DNA from: Phytohabitans flavus
Lineage (GTDB): Bacteria > Actinomycetota > Actinomycetes > Mycobacteriales > Micromonosporaceae
NCBI RefSeq assembly: GCF_011764545.1
Contig: NZ_AP022870.1
Coordinates: 434,001-498,000 of the forward strand
DNA length: 64,000 bases
Reading direction: 5' to 3'
Shown: positions 56,345 to 64,000 of the stretch, piece by piece
How the letters are laid out: every line of letters begins with the position of its first letter
Numbering within the stretch: position 1 is the first letter of the stretch
Position numbers and translations under genes: made by a program
The notes under the pieces: generated by a model
Told to the model about the DNA's origin: nothing
Seen by the model: the letters and a program-made list of their open reading frames with translations, nothing else
Databases searched by the model: none

Positions 56345-57169
56345 ATGTCGAAGAACGGCGCAAGGATGGCACGGATGGTCGCCGCGGCAGCGGTGGCGGC
56401 ATTGGCGATGGCGAGCACGGCCTGCGGGTCGGACGAGCCCGCGCCGGCCCAGGCGGATCCCAAGCCCGAAGCCACCACCGCCGGGCCGAAGGACCTGAGC
56501 GGGCTGCTGGCCAACCCGCACGACGACCCGTCGCAGGACGAGGTCATGGACGCCGACTTCACGCAGGTGGCGGCGAAGGGCCTGCTGGGCGTGCCGAAGG
56601 GCATGACCTTCGCGCCTGACACCTGCGTCAACTACGTCCGGCTGGGCGACGCGGCCGGTACGCCGCTCCAGACCGCCCCGGCCGAGCAGATGGGCAAGCT
56701 CAACGGGTGGATGCAGTTCAACGCGGCCAGCCCGGTCGGCAAGGACCACAACCTGGGGCACGACAACTTCTTCGCCCACTACGTGGTGGAGCTGTCCGGG
56801 TTGGACGTCAAGAAGATGGGCGACGAAGCCATCTCGACGTGCTCGGACGGCACCGTGACGCTGGACGGCAAGCTGACCGGTGAGCTGGTGAACACCACGC
56901 TCGACGCGCCGGTGGTCCCCGGTGCCACCGCCACGTTCGCCATCAAGCAGCGGCTTCAGTTCGCTCCGGCGAAGACCCCGGCGGACGGGGAAATCCTGAA
57001 GAAGTACTACGGAAAGCTCGACCCGAACGGCGGCATGATGCGGCAGAAGTACATCACAATGGTCGCCTTCGGTGATGTGCTGTATTTCGGAATCGTCGGT
57101 GAGCCGCAGTATGTCACCAAGATGGCCGACAATTTCGGCAAGCGAGCCAGCCAAAAGGGACTGGCTTAG
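56345..57169 (+). CDS. lipoprotein of unknown function within the cluster
   Basis: 274 residues. Signal and lipobox MASTAC at about 22-27 predict a lipid-anchored exported protein. The mature region (DLSGLLANPHDDPSQDEVMD, GVPKGMTFAPDTCVNYV, LGHDNFFAHYVVELSG) matches no family I recognise; similar exported proteins exist in actinobacteria without assigned function. Placed between the condensation enzyme and a monooxygenase on the same strand, it may bind the product or take part in resistance. Confidence 0.7.
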   Translation: MSKNGARMARMVAAAAVAALAMASTACGSDEPAPAQADPKPEATTAGPKDLSGLLANPHDDPSQDEVMDADFTQVAAKGLLGVPKGMTFAPDTCVNYVRLGDAAGTPLQTAPAEQMGKLNGWMQFNAASPVGKDHNLGHDNFFAHYVVELSGLDVKKMGDEAISTCSDGTVTLDGKLTGELVNTTLDAPVVPGATATFAIKQRLQFAPAKTPADGEILKKYYGKLDPNGGMMRQKYITMVAFGDVLYFGIVGEPQYVTKMADNFGKRASQKGLA

Positions 57170-57215
57170 TCATAGCTGACGCTGTGCATTTCTCGTATTA
57201 GGCAGGGAGATCGCC

Positions 57216-58571
57216 GTGGGTACCTTAGTCGGAGATCGTGTCGTGGTGCTCGGCGGGAGCGTCACCGGAATGTACGCCACCAGCGCGCTGGCCTCGAGCT
57301 ACCGCGAGGTAGTCATCGTGGACCGCGACAAGCTGGTCGGCGTCCGGGAGGCGCGACGGGGCGCACCCCAGGCACGTCACATCAACGGCCTGCTGGCCGC
57401 CGGGGCACGGGCGCAGGAAGACCTCTTCCCGGAGATCACGTCTCAGATGATCTCCGCCGGCTGCCCGATGACGGATCTGGCGGGCACCGTGCGCTGGTAC
57501 TTCAATGGCCAGCGGCTCCGGCAGACCCGCGCCGGGCTGACGAACGTCGCGGCCCGTCGCCCGATCATGGAGGCGCACCTCCGCGAGCGGGTGCAGGCCC
57601 TGGGCAACGTGCGGTTCGTGGAGGAGCACGACATCACCGGGCTGACCACGCTTCCCGACCGCTCGCGGGTGACCGGGGTCAAGGTGCAGCGGCACGGCGA
57701 AGGCGGCGAGGAAGAGGTGATCTCGGCCGACCTCGTCATCGACGCCACCGGCCGGGGCTCGCGTACGCCGGTGTGGCTGGTGGAGATGGGTTACGAGCGG
57801 GTCCCCGAGGAGGGGACGAAGATGGGGCTGGGCTACGCGACGCGGCACTTCCGCTTGGGCCGGGTCGACCCGTTCGGCAAGGACCACTCGATCGTGTGTG
57901 TGGCCAACCCCGACCTGCCGCGTGGCTGCATCTTCACCAAGACCGACGGCGGCACCGTCGAGCTCACCACGTACGGCATCCTCGGCGATCACCCGCCGAC
58001 CGACCCCGAGGGCTTCACCGCGTTCATCAAGACGCTCGCGGCCCCGGAGATCTACGAGGCGATCATCGAGGCGGAGGCGCTGAACGACCCGGTGCTGTTC
58101 CGCTTCCCGACCACCCTGCGGCGCCGGTACGAGTCGCTGACCAGGTTTCCCGAGCGGCTGCTCGTGATGGGAGACGCGGTCTGCACGCCCAACCCGGTGT
58201 TCGCCCAGGCGCAGACCCTCGCCGCGCTCGAGGCGGTGGCTCTGCGCGACATGTTGCGCCGGGGCATCGCACCGGACCCGCTGGAGTTCAACCGCGCCGT
58301 GGGCCGCATCGTCGACCCGGCGTGGGAGATGACCGAGGGGGTCAACCTGAGCTTCCCCGGCGTCGAGGGGCGGCGCACCCTGAAGCTGAAGCTGTTCCTG
58401 GCTTACATGAAGCGGCTTCAGGTGGCGGCGACCCGGGACGCCAGCATCACCGAGGCGTTCATGCGGTCGGCCGGCCTGGTCGACCCGCCCACCGCGCTCA
58501 TGCGGCCCAGCATGATCCGGCGCGTGCTGCGTAACTCGCGGCCGGTGCCGGCCACCTCGTCGCGCGGCTGA
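57216..58571 (+). CDS. FAD-dependent monooxygenase (copy 1)
   Basis: 451 residues of the aromatic hydroxylase / geranylgeranyl-reductase-like FAD fold. N-terminal VVVLGGSVTGMYATSAL (GxGxxG variant) and [23 protein letters not shown]; and FAD motif [20 protein letters not shown]. It shares the whole architecture with the gene at 62217-63607 ([12 protein letters not shown], MRWYFNGxRL). Likely hydroxylation or epoxidation of the product. GTG start. Confidence 0.88.
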   Translation: MGTLVGDRVVVLGGSVTGMYATSALASSYREVVIVDRDKLVGVREARRGAPQARHINGLLAAGARAQEDLFPEITSQMISAGCPMTDLAGTVRWYFNGQRLRQTRAGLTNVAARRPIMEAHLRERVQALGNVRFVEEHDITGLTTLPDRSRVTGVKVQRHGEGGEEEVISADLVIDATGRGSRTPVWLVEMGYERVPEEGTKMGLGYATRHFRLGRVDPFGKDHSIVCVANPDLPRGCIFTKTDGGTVELTTYGILGDHPPTDPEGFTAFIKTLAAPEIYEAIIEAEALNDPVLFRFPTTLRRRYESLTRFPERLLVMGDAVCTPNPVFAQAQTLAALEAVALRDMLRRGIAPDPLEFNRAVGRIVDPAWEMTEGVNLSFPGVEGRRTLKLKLFLAYMKRLQVAATRDASITEAFMRSAGLVDPPTALMRPSMIRRVLRNSRPVPATSSRG

Positions 58572-58580
58572 GCGACGAAA

Positions 58581-58639
58581 AGCGCCGCGCCCGCCGGCCT
58601 CCTCACCCCCGTGGGGAGGCCGTAGCGGGCGCGGCGCTC
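58581..58639. terminator. strong bidirectional terminator
   Basis: AGCGCCGCGCCCGC pairs with GCGGGCGCGGCGCT, extended by CGGCCTCC/GGGAGGCCG, giving a stem of more than 20 bp. It lies between the convergent monooxygenase and hydroxylase genes. Confidence 0.85.
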
Positions 58640-58661
58640 GTCGTTGGCCGCGCCCTCGGCG

Positions 58662-60185
58662 TCACTCCATGAGAAGGTCGTTGCGGGCGCGGCGCAGCTC
58701 GTCGAACGAGGACAGGTCCGGCACCCGCCAGCCGTCCAGGTCGTACTCGCGCAGGCACTCGTCGACGAAAGCCTTGTAGCTGTCCAGCTCCCCGCCGAGG
58801 ATCTGCGCGGACAGCAGCTCGACGCGGGTGTTCTCGTGGTTGCCGGCGTAGTTGCGCTCGTACAGCTCGTGCCGCCCGCCGAACTCCGAGCCGACCGCGT
58901 CCCACAGCAGCTTCATCAGCTTGACCCGCTCGACCGACTCGACACCCTGCGAGCCGCGCAGGTACTTGTCCAGGTACGGCCGGACGTCCGGGTTGGCGAA
59001 GTCGTCCGCGCTGGAGTTGACGTAGATGAGCCCGCTGGCCACGTCCTGGAGCACGATCTCGCGGATCCGCGGGTAGCCGATCTGCATGAACCACCGGTAC
59101 GCCATCCCGTACTGGGGGTTGGGCAGCACGGCGCCGTCCTTCCAGGGCACCGGGTTGCGCGCGCTGGCGTCGGACAGGCCCCAGAAGAGGTTGCGCCACG
59201 CGAGCACCTCGCCGAGGCGGGTCTGCACGCCCCGGAAGTCGGCCGTGCCGGTCATCTCCACCGCCTTGGCCAGCAGCCCGGCCAGGAACTCGAGCTTGAC
59301 CGCGAGCCGGGTACAGCCGTGGAACGTGAAGCGCTCGGTGAAACCCGACTGCCCGGCGAACGTCTGCGTCTTGGCCAGGTCGCCGTAGACGAACACGTTC
59401 TCCCACGGGATGAAGACCTTGTCGAGCACGAGGATCGTGTCGTTCTCGTCCAGCCGGGACGACAGCGGGTAGTCGAACGGGCTGCCCATGACGGCGGCCG
59501 CCGCGGTGTAGGAGGGGCGGCAGATCAGCTTCATCCCCGGCGTGCCCATCGGGACGGTTGCGACGAGGGCGAACTCCCGCTTGCGGATCGGCAGCCCGTA
59601 GTGCGCGAGGAAGTTGTAGTGGGTCAGCGCGGACGCGGTGGCGACCACCTTGGCGCCACTGACCACGAGCCCGCCGTCGGTCTCCTTCTCCACATGGACG
59701 AAGACGTCGGCCACCTCGTCCGCCGGGCGGGACCGGTCTACCGGCGGGTGCACGATGGCGTGGTTCCAGTACAGGACCTTCTCCTGCGACTCCCGGTACC
59801 AGCGCCGGGCGTTGTCGGCGAACGGCGCGTAGAAGTCCGCGTTCGCGCCGAGCGTGCCCAGCAGGGACGCCTTGTAGTCCGGGCTGCGCCCCATCCAGCC
59901 GTAGCTCATGCGCGCCCACGCGGCGATGGCGCGCTGGTCCGCGACAAGGTCGTCGGCGCTGCGCGGCGTGGTGAAGAAGGGGTGCGTGTAGCCGTCGCTG
60001 CCGGTGTCGGTCGGCCGGGTGAGGACGTCGCGGGTCTTCGGGTCGTGCAACGCGTCGTACAGCCTGGCGATCATCCTGGCCGGGTTGCGGAACGCCGGGT
60101 GCCGGGCGACGTCCTTCACCCGGTCGCCGTACAGGTAGATCTCGCGTTCGTCGCCCAGCGACTCGAGGTACTCGTCGCCCGTCAT
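58662..60185 (-). CDS. HpaB-type FADH2-dependent aryl hydroxylase (SgcC-like)
   Basis: 507 residues of the 4-hydroxyphenylacetate 3-monooxygenase large-subunit family. [39 protein letters not shown]-type [12 protein letters not shown] and [15 protein letters not shown] are characteristic. SgcC adds the 5-hydroxyl to carrier-bound 3-chloro-beta-tyrosine; the same step is likely here. A separate flavin reductase is needed and is not in the window. ATG 60185 lacks a clear ribosome site and overlaps a short upstream frame (ATGA), so the true N-terminus may be longer. Confidence 0.92.
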   Translation of the reverse strand: MTGDEYLESLGDEREIYLYGDRVKDVARHPAFRNPARMIARLYDALHDPKTRDVLTRPTDTGSDGYTHPFFTTPRSADDLVADQRAIAAWARMSYGWMGRSPDYKASLLGTLGANADFYAPFADNARRWYRESQEKVLYWNHAIVHPPVDRSRPADEVADVFVHVEKETDGGLVVSGAKVVATASALTHYNFLAHYGLPIRKREFALVATVPMGTPGMKLICRPSYTAAAAVMGSPFDYPLSSRLDENDTILVLDKVFIPWENVFVYGDLAKTQTFAGQSGFTERFTFHGCTRLAVKLEFLAGLLAKAVEMTGTADFRGVQTRLGEVLAWRNLFWGLSDASARNPVPWKDGAVLPNPQYGMAYRWFMQIGYPRIREIVLQDVASGLIYVNSSADDFANPDVRPYLDKYLRGSQGVESVERVKLMKLLWDAVGSEFGGRHELYERNYAGNHENTRVELLSAQILGGELDSYKAFVDECLREYDLDGWRVPDLSSFDELRRARNDLLME

Positions 60186-60244
60186 TGGGCGGGTGATCCG
60201 CCGGGCGGGGCAGGGTTGGCTCCGGGATCCGGATGGTCGGTCAT
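60182..60244 (-). CDS. 20-residue frame before HpaB: leader peptide or cut-off N-terminus
   Basis: ATG 60244 has an excellent GGAGAAAGG upstream and encodes [20 protein letters not shown], ending at a TGA that overlaps the HpaB ATG. It may be a coupled leader. Equally, one missing base near 60185 may have cut off a Pro-rich N-terminal extension of the hydroxylase. The second reading fits the other one-base deletions seen in the cluster. Confidence 0.45.
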   Translation of the reverse strand: MTDHPDPGANPAPPGGSPAQ

Positions 60245-60514
60245 CGGGGTGCCTTTCTCCGGGCCGCTGAATCGGTCCAGCCTGGCCGGCACAGGCTCCT
60301 GAGAAAGGGCGATCGGCCAGGTCGAAACTTCAGCATGTCGGCCCCGCGCGGGGCGGGACAAGGCCGCCCGCCGCACAGCGCAATCCGCAAGTCGTGGCGG
60401 CCCCGGCACGCCCGTCGAGCGCGGCTGGCTGGGTGGCCGATGAGTTTTCCGCGGCGTCGCCGTCACACATGGTAGGCCGCTGCCATCGTGCGGCCCGATG
60501 AGGAGGACCTAGGG

Positions 60515-62101
60515 ATGACGAATGTCGACGCTCCCGCCAAGGCGGGCCGGCGGGAGTGGCTCGCGCTGGCGGTGCTCTGCCTGCCCACCATGCTGGCGGC
60601 CGTGGACATCAACGTGATGTTCCTGGCGTTGCCGCATGTGAGCGAGGACCTGGGCGCTAACAGTACGGAGCAGCTGTGGATCACTGACATCTACGGCTTC
60701 CTGATCAGCGGTTTCCTGATCACGATGGGGACGCTGGGCGACCGGATCGGGCGGCGCCGGGTGCTGCTCATGGGCGGTGCCGCGTTCATCGTCGCGTCGC
60801 TGCTGGCCGCCTACTCGACCTCGACGGAGATGCTGATCGCCTCCCGCGCCGTGCTCGGTATCGCGGGTGCCGCGGTGACCCCGTCGGTGCTGGCGCTGAT
60901 CCGCACCATGTTCCGCGACCCCAAGCAGATGGGCGCCGCGATGGGCCTGTGGGGCACCTCGCTCATGAGCGGCATCGTGCTCGGCCCGGTGGTCGGTGGC
61001 CTCCTGCTGGGCGCGTTCTGGTGGGGCTCGATCTTCTTGATGGCAGTGCCGATCATGGCGGTGCTGCTGATCGCCGGCCCGCTGCTGCTCCCTGAGTCGC
61101 GCAACCCCGACGCCGGCCGGATCGACCTGGTGAGCGTGGTCCTGTCGCTGGCGGCGATCCTGCCGGTCATCTACGGCCTCAAGGACGCTTCCCGAAACGG
61201 GTGGGGCGTGGTCCCGATCGCGATCATCCTGATCGGCCTGCTGTCGGGCGTGCTCTTCGTGTACCGGCAGGGGCGGATCAGCAACCCGCTGCTCGACCTG
61301 ACCCTGTTCAACCAAAAGGCCCTCTCCGTGGCCGTGGTGCTGGCGCTGTGCGCGCCGATGTTCTCCGGTGGCGCCTCGCTGATGTCCACTCTGTACTTCC
61401 AGACGGTGGAAGGGCTCACGCCGTTCAGGGTCGCGCTCTGGATGCTGGTGCCCTCGATCGCCATGATCGTGGTCGGCAACGCCGCAGCCGGCGCCTCGCG
61501 CAAGATCCTGCCGGCCTTCGTGCTGGCCGGCGGCGGGGTGCTCGCCGCGGTGGGCATGCTGCTGATCTCGCAGGTCGACTCCGGGATCGGCATGCTGCTC
61601 GTCGGCCTCACCATGGCGTTCGTCGGCGGCGGCGCGGTCGGCATCCTGAGCGCCACGCTCATCATGTCGTCGGCGCCGCCGGAGAAGGCCGGCTCGGCGG
61701 GTGCCCTCTCGGGCATGCTCGGCGAGTTCGGCACCGCCCTGGGCGTGGCCGTGCTGGGCGTGGTGGGCACCTCGGTGTACCGGTCGGAGGTCGACATACC
61801 CGGGAGCGTGCCCGCCGAGGCGGCCGACGCGGCGCGGGAGAGCATCGCCGGCGCGCTGCCGGTGGCCGCACAGCTCGGCAGTCCGGTGGGAGTCGAGCTG
61901 CTGGAGTCGGCGCGTGCGGCGTTCACCCAAGGGATGAACGTCGTGGCGCTTGTGGCGGCGGTGTTGTTCGCGGTGCTGGCCGTGGTGGCGGTGCTGGGGT
62001 TGCGGCAGGTGCCGCCGACCAGCGGAATGCCGATGCCGGGTGGGCCGCCGCCCAGCGAAGAGGAGCAGGCGCCGGAGGCGGGCGTGCGGGCGGCCAGCTG
62101 A
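60515..62101 (+). CDS. MFS efflux pump, 14-helix DHA2 family (copy 2)
   Basis: 528 residues from ATG 60515 (GAGGAGGA upstream). Nearly the same layout as the pump at 40534-42123: [35 protein letters not shown] and a C-terminal [16 protein letters not shown]. Probably product export. Divergent from the HpaB gene. Differences concentrate in the middle helices (after about residue 215), perhaps marking different substrates. Confidence 0.93.
   Translation: MTNVDAPAKAGRREWLALAVLCLPTMLAAVDINVMFLALPHVSEDLGANSTEQLWITDIYGFLISGFLITMGTLGDRIGRRRVLLMGGAAFIVASLLAAYSTSTEMLIASRAVLGIAGAAVTPSVLALIRTMFRDPKQMGAAMGLWGTSLMSGIVLGPVVGGLLLGAFWWGSIFLMAVPIMAVLLIAGPLLLPESRNPDAGRIDLVSVVLSLAAILPVIYGLKDASRNGWGVVPIAIILIGLLSGVLFVYRQGRISNPLLDLTLFNQKALSVAVVLALCAPMFSGGASLMSTLYFQTVEGLTPFRVALWMLVPSIAMIVVGNAAAGASRKILPAFVLAGGGVLAAVGMLLISQVDSGIGMLLVGLTMAFVGGGAVGILSATLIMSSAPPEKAGSAGALSGMLGEFGTALGVAVLGVVGTSVYRSEVDIPGSVPAEAADAARESIAGALPVAAQLGSPVGVELLESARAAFTQGMNVVALVAAVLFAVLAVVAVLGLRQVPPTSGMPMPGGPPPSEEEQAPEAGVRAAS
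60638..60760. repeat. 123-bp exact repeat within MFS copy 2
   Basis: Partner of 40657-40779; identical at all 123 positions. Confidence 0.85.
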
Positions 62102-62159
62102 CCGGCGACCCACCGTCCACAGGCGACACTGCTCAAAGAGACCACTAACCCGTAACACC

Positions 62160-62204
62160 CGTACGCCCGGCGAGGTTCCCCCGTCCTCGCCGGGCGTACG
62201 TTTT
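62160..62204. terminator. Rho-independent bidirectional terminator
   Basis: CGTACGCCCGGCGAGG and CCTCGCCGGGCGTACG form a perfect 16-bp stem followed by TTTT, between the convergent MFS copy 2 and monooxygenase copy 2. Confidence 0.9.
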
Positions 62205-62216
62205 CGGTGCGGGCGC

Positions 62217-63607
62217 TCAGACGGTGGGCCGTTCCGCCGCGCCCGTGGTGTCCTTGCCCGCGAGCCACGACTCGCCGGCCGCCGGCCGGCGTACGGCGTG
62301 CCGGAGCACCCGCAGCAGCATCGCCGGACGCATGAGCGCCTGCGGCGGGTCCATGAGCCCGGCCACTCGCATGAAGCCGTCGGTGACCCGGGCGTCCTTG
62401 GTCGCGGCGTATTGCAACCGGGCCATGTAGGCGTTGCCCATGCGCACCTTGAATGTGCGCTCACCCACCACGCCGGGGAAGTCGAGGTCGCCGCCGGCGG
62501 AGATCTCCCAGGGAGTGTCGATGATCTTGGCGATGTCGGCGAGGAACTGGCGCGGCGGGGCGCAGAGCCCTCCCGCAGGCGCTGGCGCAGCGTGAGTGCC
62601 TCGATCGAGGCCACGCTCATGCCTTGGCCGTAGACGGGGTTGAAGCTGCACGCGGCGTCGCCCATCACGAGCAGCCGGTCGGGAAAGCGGGTGAGCCGTT
62701 CGTAGCGGCGCCGCACGCTCGCCGGGAAGCGGAAGGAGACCGGGCTGTCCAGCGGTTCGGCGTCGCGGACCGCCTCGTACACGTCCGGCACCGGCAGCGT
62801 GCGCACGAAATCCAGGAACGCCTCCGGCTCCGTCGGCGGATGGTCGCCGAGGACGCCGGTGAGCGACAGGATGCACAGGCCGGGGCCGACCTGGCCGAAG
62901 AACGCGCCGCGCGGGTGCGCGGGGGAGGCCACCGGGTTGATCGACTGCACGCCGTCGAACCACTCCGGACGGCTCTGGTAGTGGCACGTCGTGTACGCCA
63001 GGCCGACCTTGACCCGCTCCTCCTCGGGGCGCTCGTAGCCGAGCTCCTCCAGCCACGCCGGCGTACGCGAGCCGCGCCCGGTGGCGTCGACCACCAGGTC
63101 CGCCTCCAGCACCTCCGGCTCGGCGTCCCCGGACCGGCGCTCGACCCGTACGCCGACGACCCGCGTGCGGTCCGCCGTGGTGACCGGGCCGAGGATGTCC
63201 CAGCCCTCCAGGAAGGTCACGTTGGGCAGGGCGGCCACGCGCTCGCGGACGTGGTACTCCAGCACGGGGCGGGGAGCGGTGACGGAGATCAGCCCGGTGC
63301 GGGCCGGCTGGAGCCGGCGGCCGTTGAAGTACCACCGCATCTCGCCCAGGTCTCCGGTCGGGATGCCGGCCGCACTCAGCTCCGCGGTGATACCCGGGAA
63401 GAGTTCTTCCATGATCAGATGGCCGCGCGCGTGCAACCCGTGCGCGTGGACTGTGTGTGGAGCCCCGCGGCGCGGCTCACGTACGCCGAGCACGGTATCC
63501 CGGTCGACCACCGTCACCTGCCGGTAGAACTCGGCGAGCACGCGGGCGGCCAGGACGCCCGCCATGCTTCCGCCCAGCACGACGGCACGATCCCCGATTT
63601 CGTTCAT
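62217..63607 (-). pseudogene. FAD-dependent monooxygenase (copy 2), split by a one-base frameshift
   Basis: ATG 63607 (GGGAGGTGG upstream) begins [35 protein letters not shown] and [20 protein letters not shown] follow. The frame breaks at the CCC near 62568-62573. The next frame gives [20 protein letters not shown] to the stop at 62217. One extra G in GAGGG restores about 463 residues. It retains the [13 protein letters not shown] form of the FAD motif, whereas copy 1 has NPVFAQAQ, so their catalytic details may differ. Confidence 0.88.
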
Positions 63608-63833
63608 TCCGCCACCTCCCTTACCTCGGGGCCCGCCCGCCGCGCAGCCGCCGCCGGGCCCGCCGGCCACACAGTCAGGGTCGTGTCGGTCGCGTCCCGC
63701 CGCACCTTCCGGATTGCTGATCTCTCCGCGACGTCCCGATCACCCGCGCGACCTGGGCCGCCCGGGGTCCCGCTCGTGGTAGTTTGGGACGACCGACGTC
63801 GACAAATGGGCGTACGAGAGCGGGGCGCGTTTC

Positions 63834-64000
63834 GTGATCCGTGTCAATGTCGAGCCCGAGCGTTACGCGGCGGGGTCCGGGAGCGTGGCCGCACCGGCGC
63901 GGACCTTCGACGAGGCGACGTTCGCGGGCCTGGTGGAGGGGCACCGCCACGAGCTCCAGGTGCACTGCTACCGGATGCTCGGGTCGCTGGACGACGCCGA
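63834..64000 (+). CDS. ECF sigma factor, N-terminus only (cut by window)
   Basis: From GTG 63834 the frame reads MIRVNVEPERYAAGSG and then FAGLVEGHRHELQVHCYRML, followed by GSLDDAE. This is the region-2 start of an ECF sigma factor (GxHRxELxVHCYRMLGSLDDAED). It marks either the right border of the cluster or a regulator of it. Confidence 0.85.
   Translation, partial: MIRVNVEPERYAAGSGSVAAPARTFDEATFAGLVEGHRHELQVHCYRMLGSLDDA

Noticed and set aside
31680..63607. An enediyne core locus
   Set aside because: No ketosynthase, acyltransferase, enediyne PKS or thioesterase motif is found; only the beta-tyrosine branch enzymes and tailoring genes are present.
1..64000. CRISPR arrays, rRNA or tRNA genes
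   Set aside because: No regularly spaced repeats and no cloverleaf or rRNA signatures were noticed on either strand.

Overview
The window is high-GC actinobacterial chromosome. It has GTG/TTG starts, ATGA/GTGA overlaps, DUF6596-type ECF sigma factors, TIGR03086 proteins, F420-type LLM oxidoreductase and fascin-repeat glycanases. The mix fits a filamentous actinomycete, most plausibly Micromonosporaceae; the genus cannot be fixed from sequence alone.

Left part (1-8.2 kb): the end of a YCII/ECF-sigma operon, a LysR regulator divergent from an EamA exporter, an AbiEi/DUF559 protein, and a three-gene ribose-type (CUT2) sugar ABC importer. A 139-bp MITE-like element with 20-bp terminal inverted repeats and a 4-bp target duplication lies in the loop of a REP-like palindrome at 3.4 kb. 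A second copy (one mismatch) does the same at 22.3 kb. An uninterrupted palindrome of the same family is at 4.5 kb.

Glycan locus (8.5-20.8 kb, minus strand): four large secreted proteins, namely GH99 endomannosidase-like, two PQQ-type sugar dehydrogenases with PKD and CBM6 modules, a ThuA/DUF1080/discoidin protein, and a GH95-like glycosidase. Three carry C-terminal fascin-like repeats. The promoter regions of the importer and of the GH95 gene share operator-like motifs, so import and degradation are probably co-regulated.

Middle (21-31.4 kb): mostly ordinary housekeeping and accessory genes: a frameshifted YiiX-like amidase, a PHP phosphoesterase with a membrane protein, a PadR-controlled membrane protein, VOC protein, secreted CBM2-FN3 protein, DUF4386 protein with a divergent (frameshifted) TetR and clear tandem operators, LLM oxidoreductase, a DHFR-like reductase and a TIGR03086 protein.

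Right half (31.7-63.6 kb): a specialised-metabolite gene cluster. It carries what looks like a full set of homologues of the C-1027 beta-tyrosine pathway: tyrosine aminomutase (SgcC4-like), C-A-PCP protein (SgcC1-like A domain), free PCP (SgcC2-like), FAD halogenase (SgcC3-like), HpaB hydroxylase (SgcC-like) and a free-standing condensation enzyme (SgcC5-like). An O-methyltransferase is added. Around it are three P450s, a secreted animal-type haem peroxidase, two paralogous FAD monooxygenases, two MFS pumps, an antiporter, an acyltransferase, an aminotransferase, an alcohol dehydrogenase, a TIM-barrel-like protein and a lipoprotein. No PKS, enediyne PKS or multimodular NRPS core is inside the window. 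The expected product is therefore a chlorinated, hydroxylated and possibly O-methylated beta-tyrosyl unit attached to an acceptor that is either encoded outside or built by an unusual route.

At least six genes are split by single missing G/C bases, several in homopolymers, with two further probable cases. This pattern looks more like assembly error than gene decay, and it affects how several cluster genes are called.
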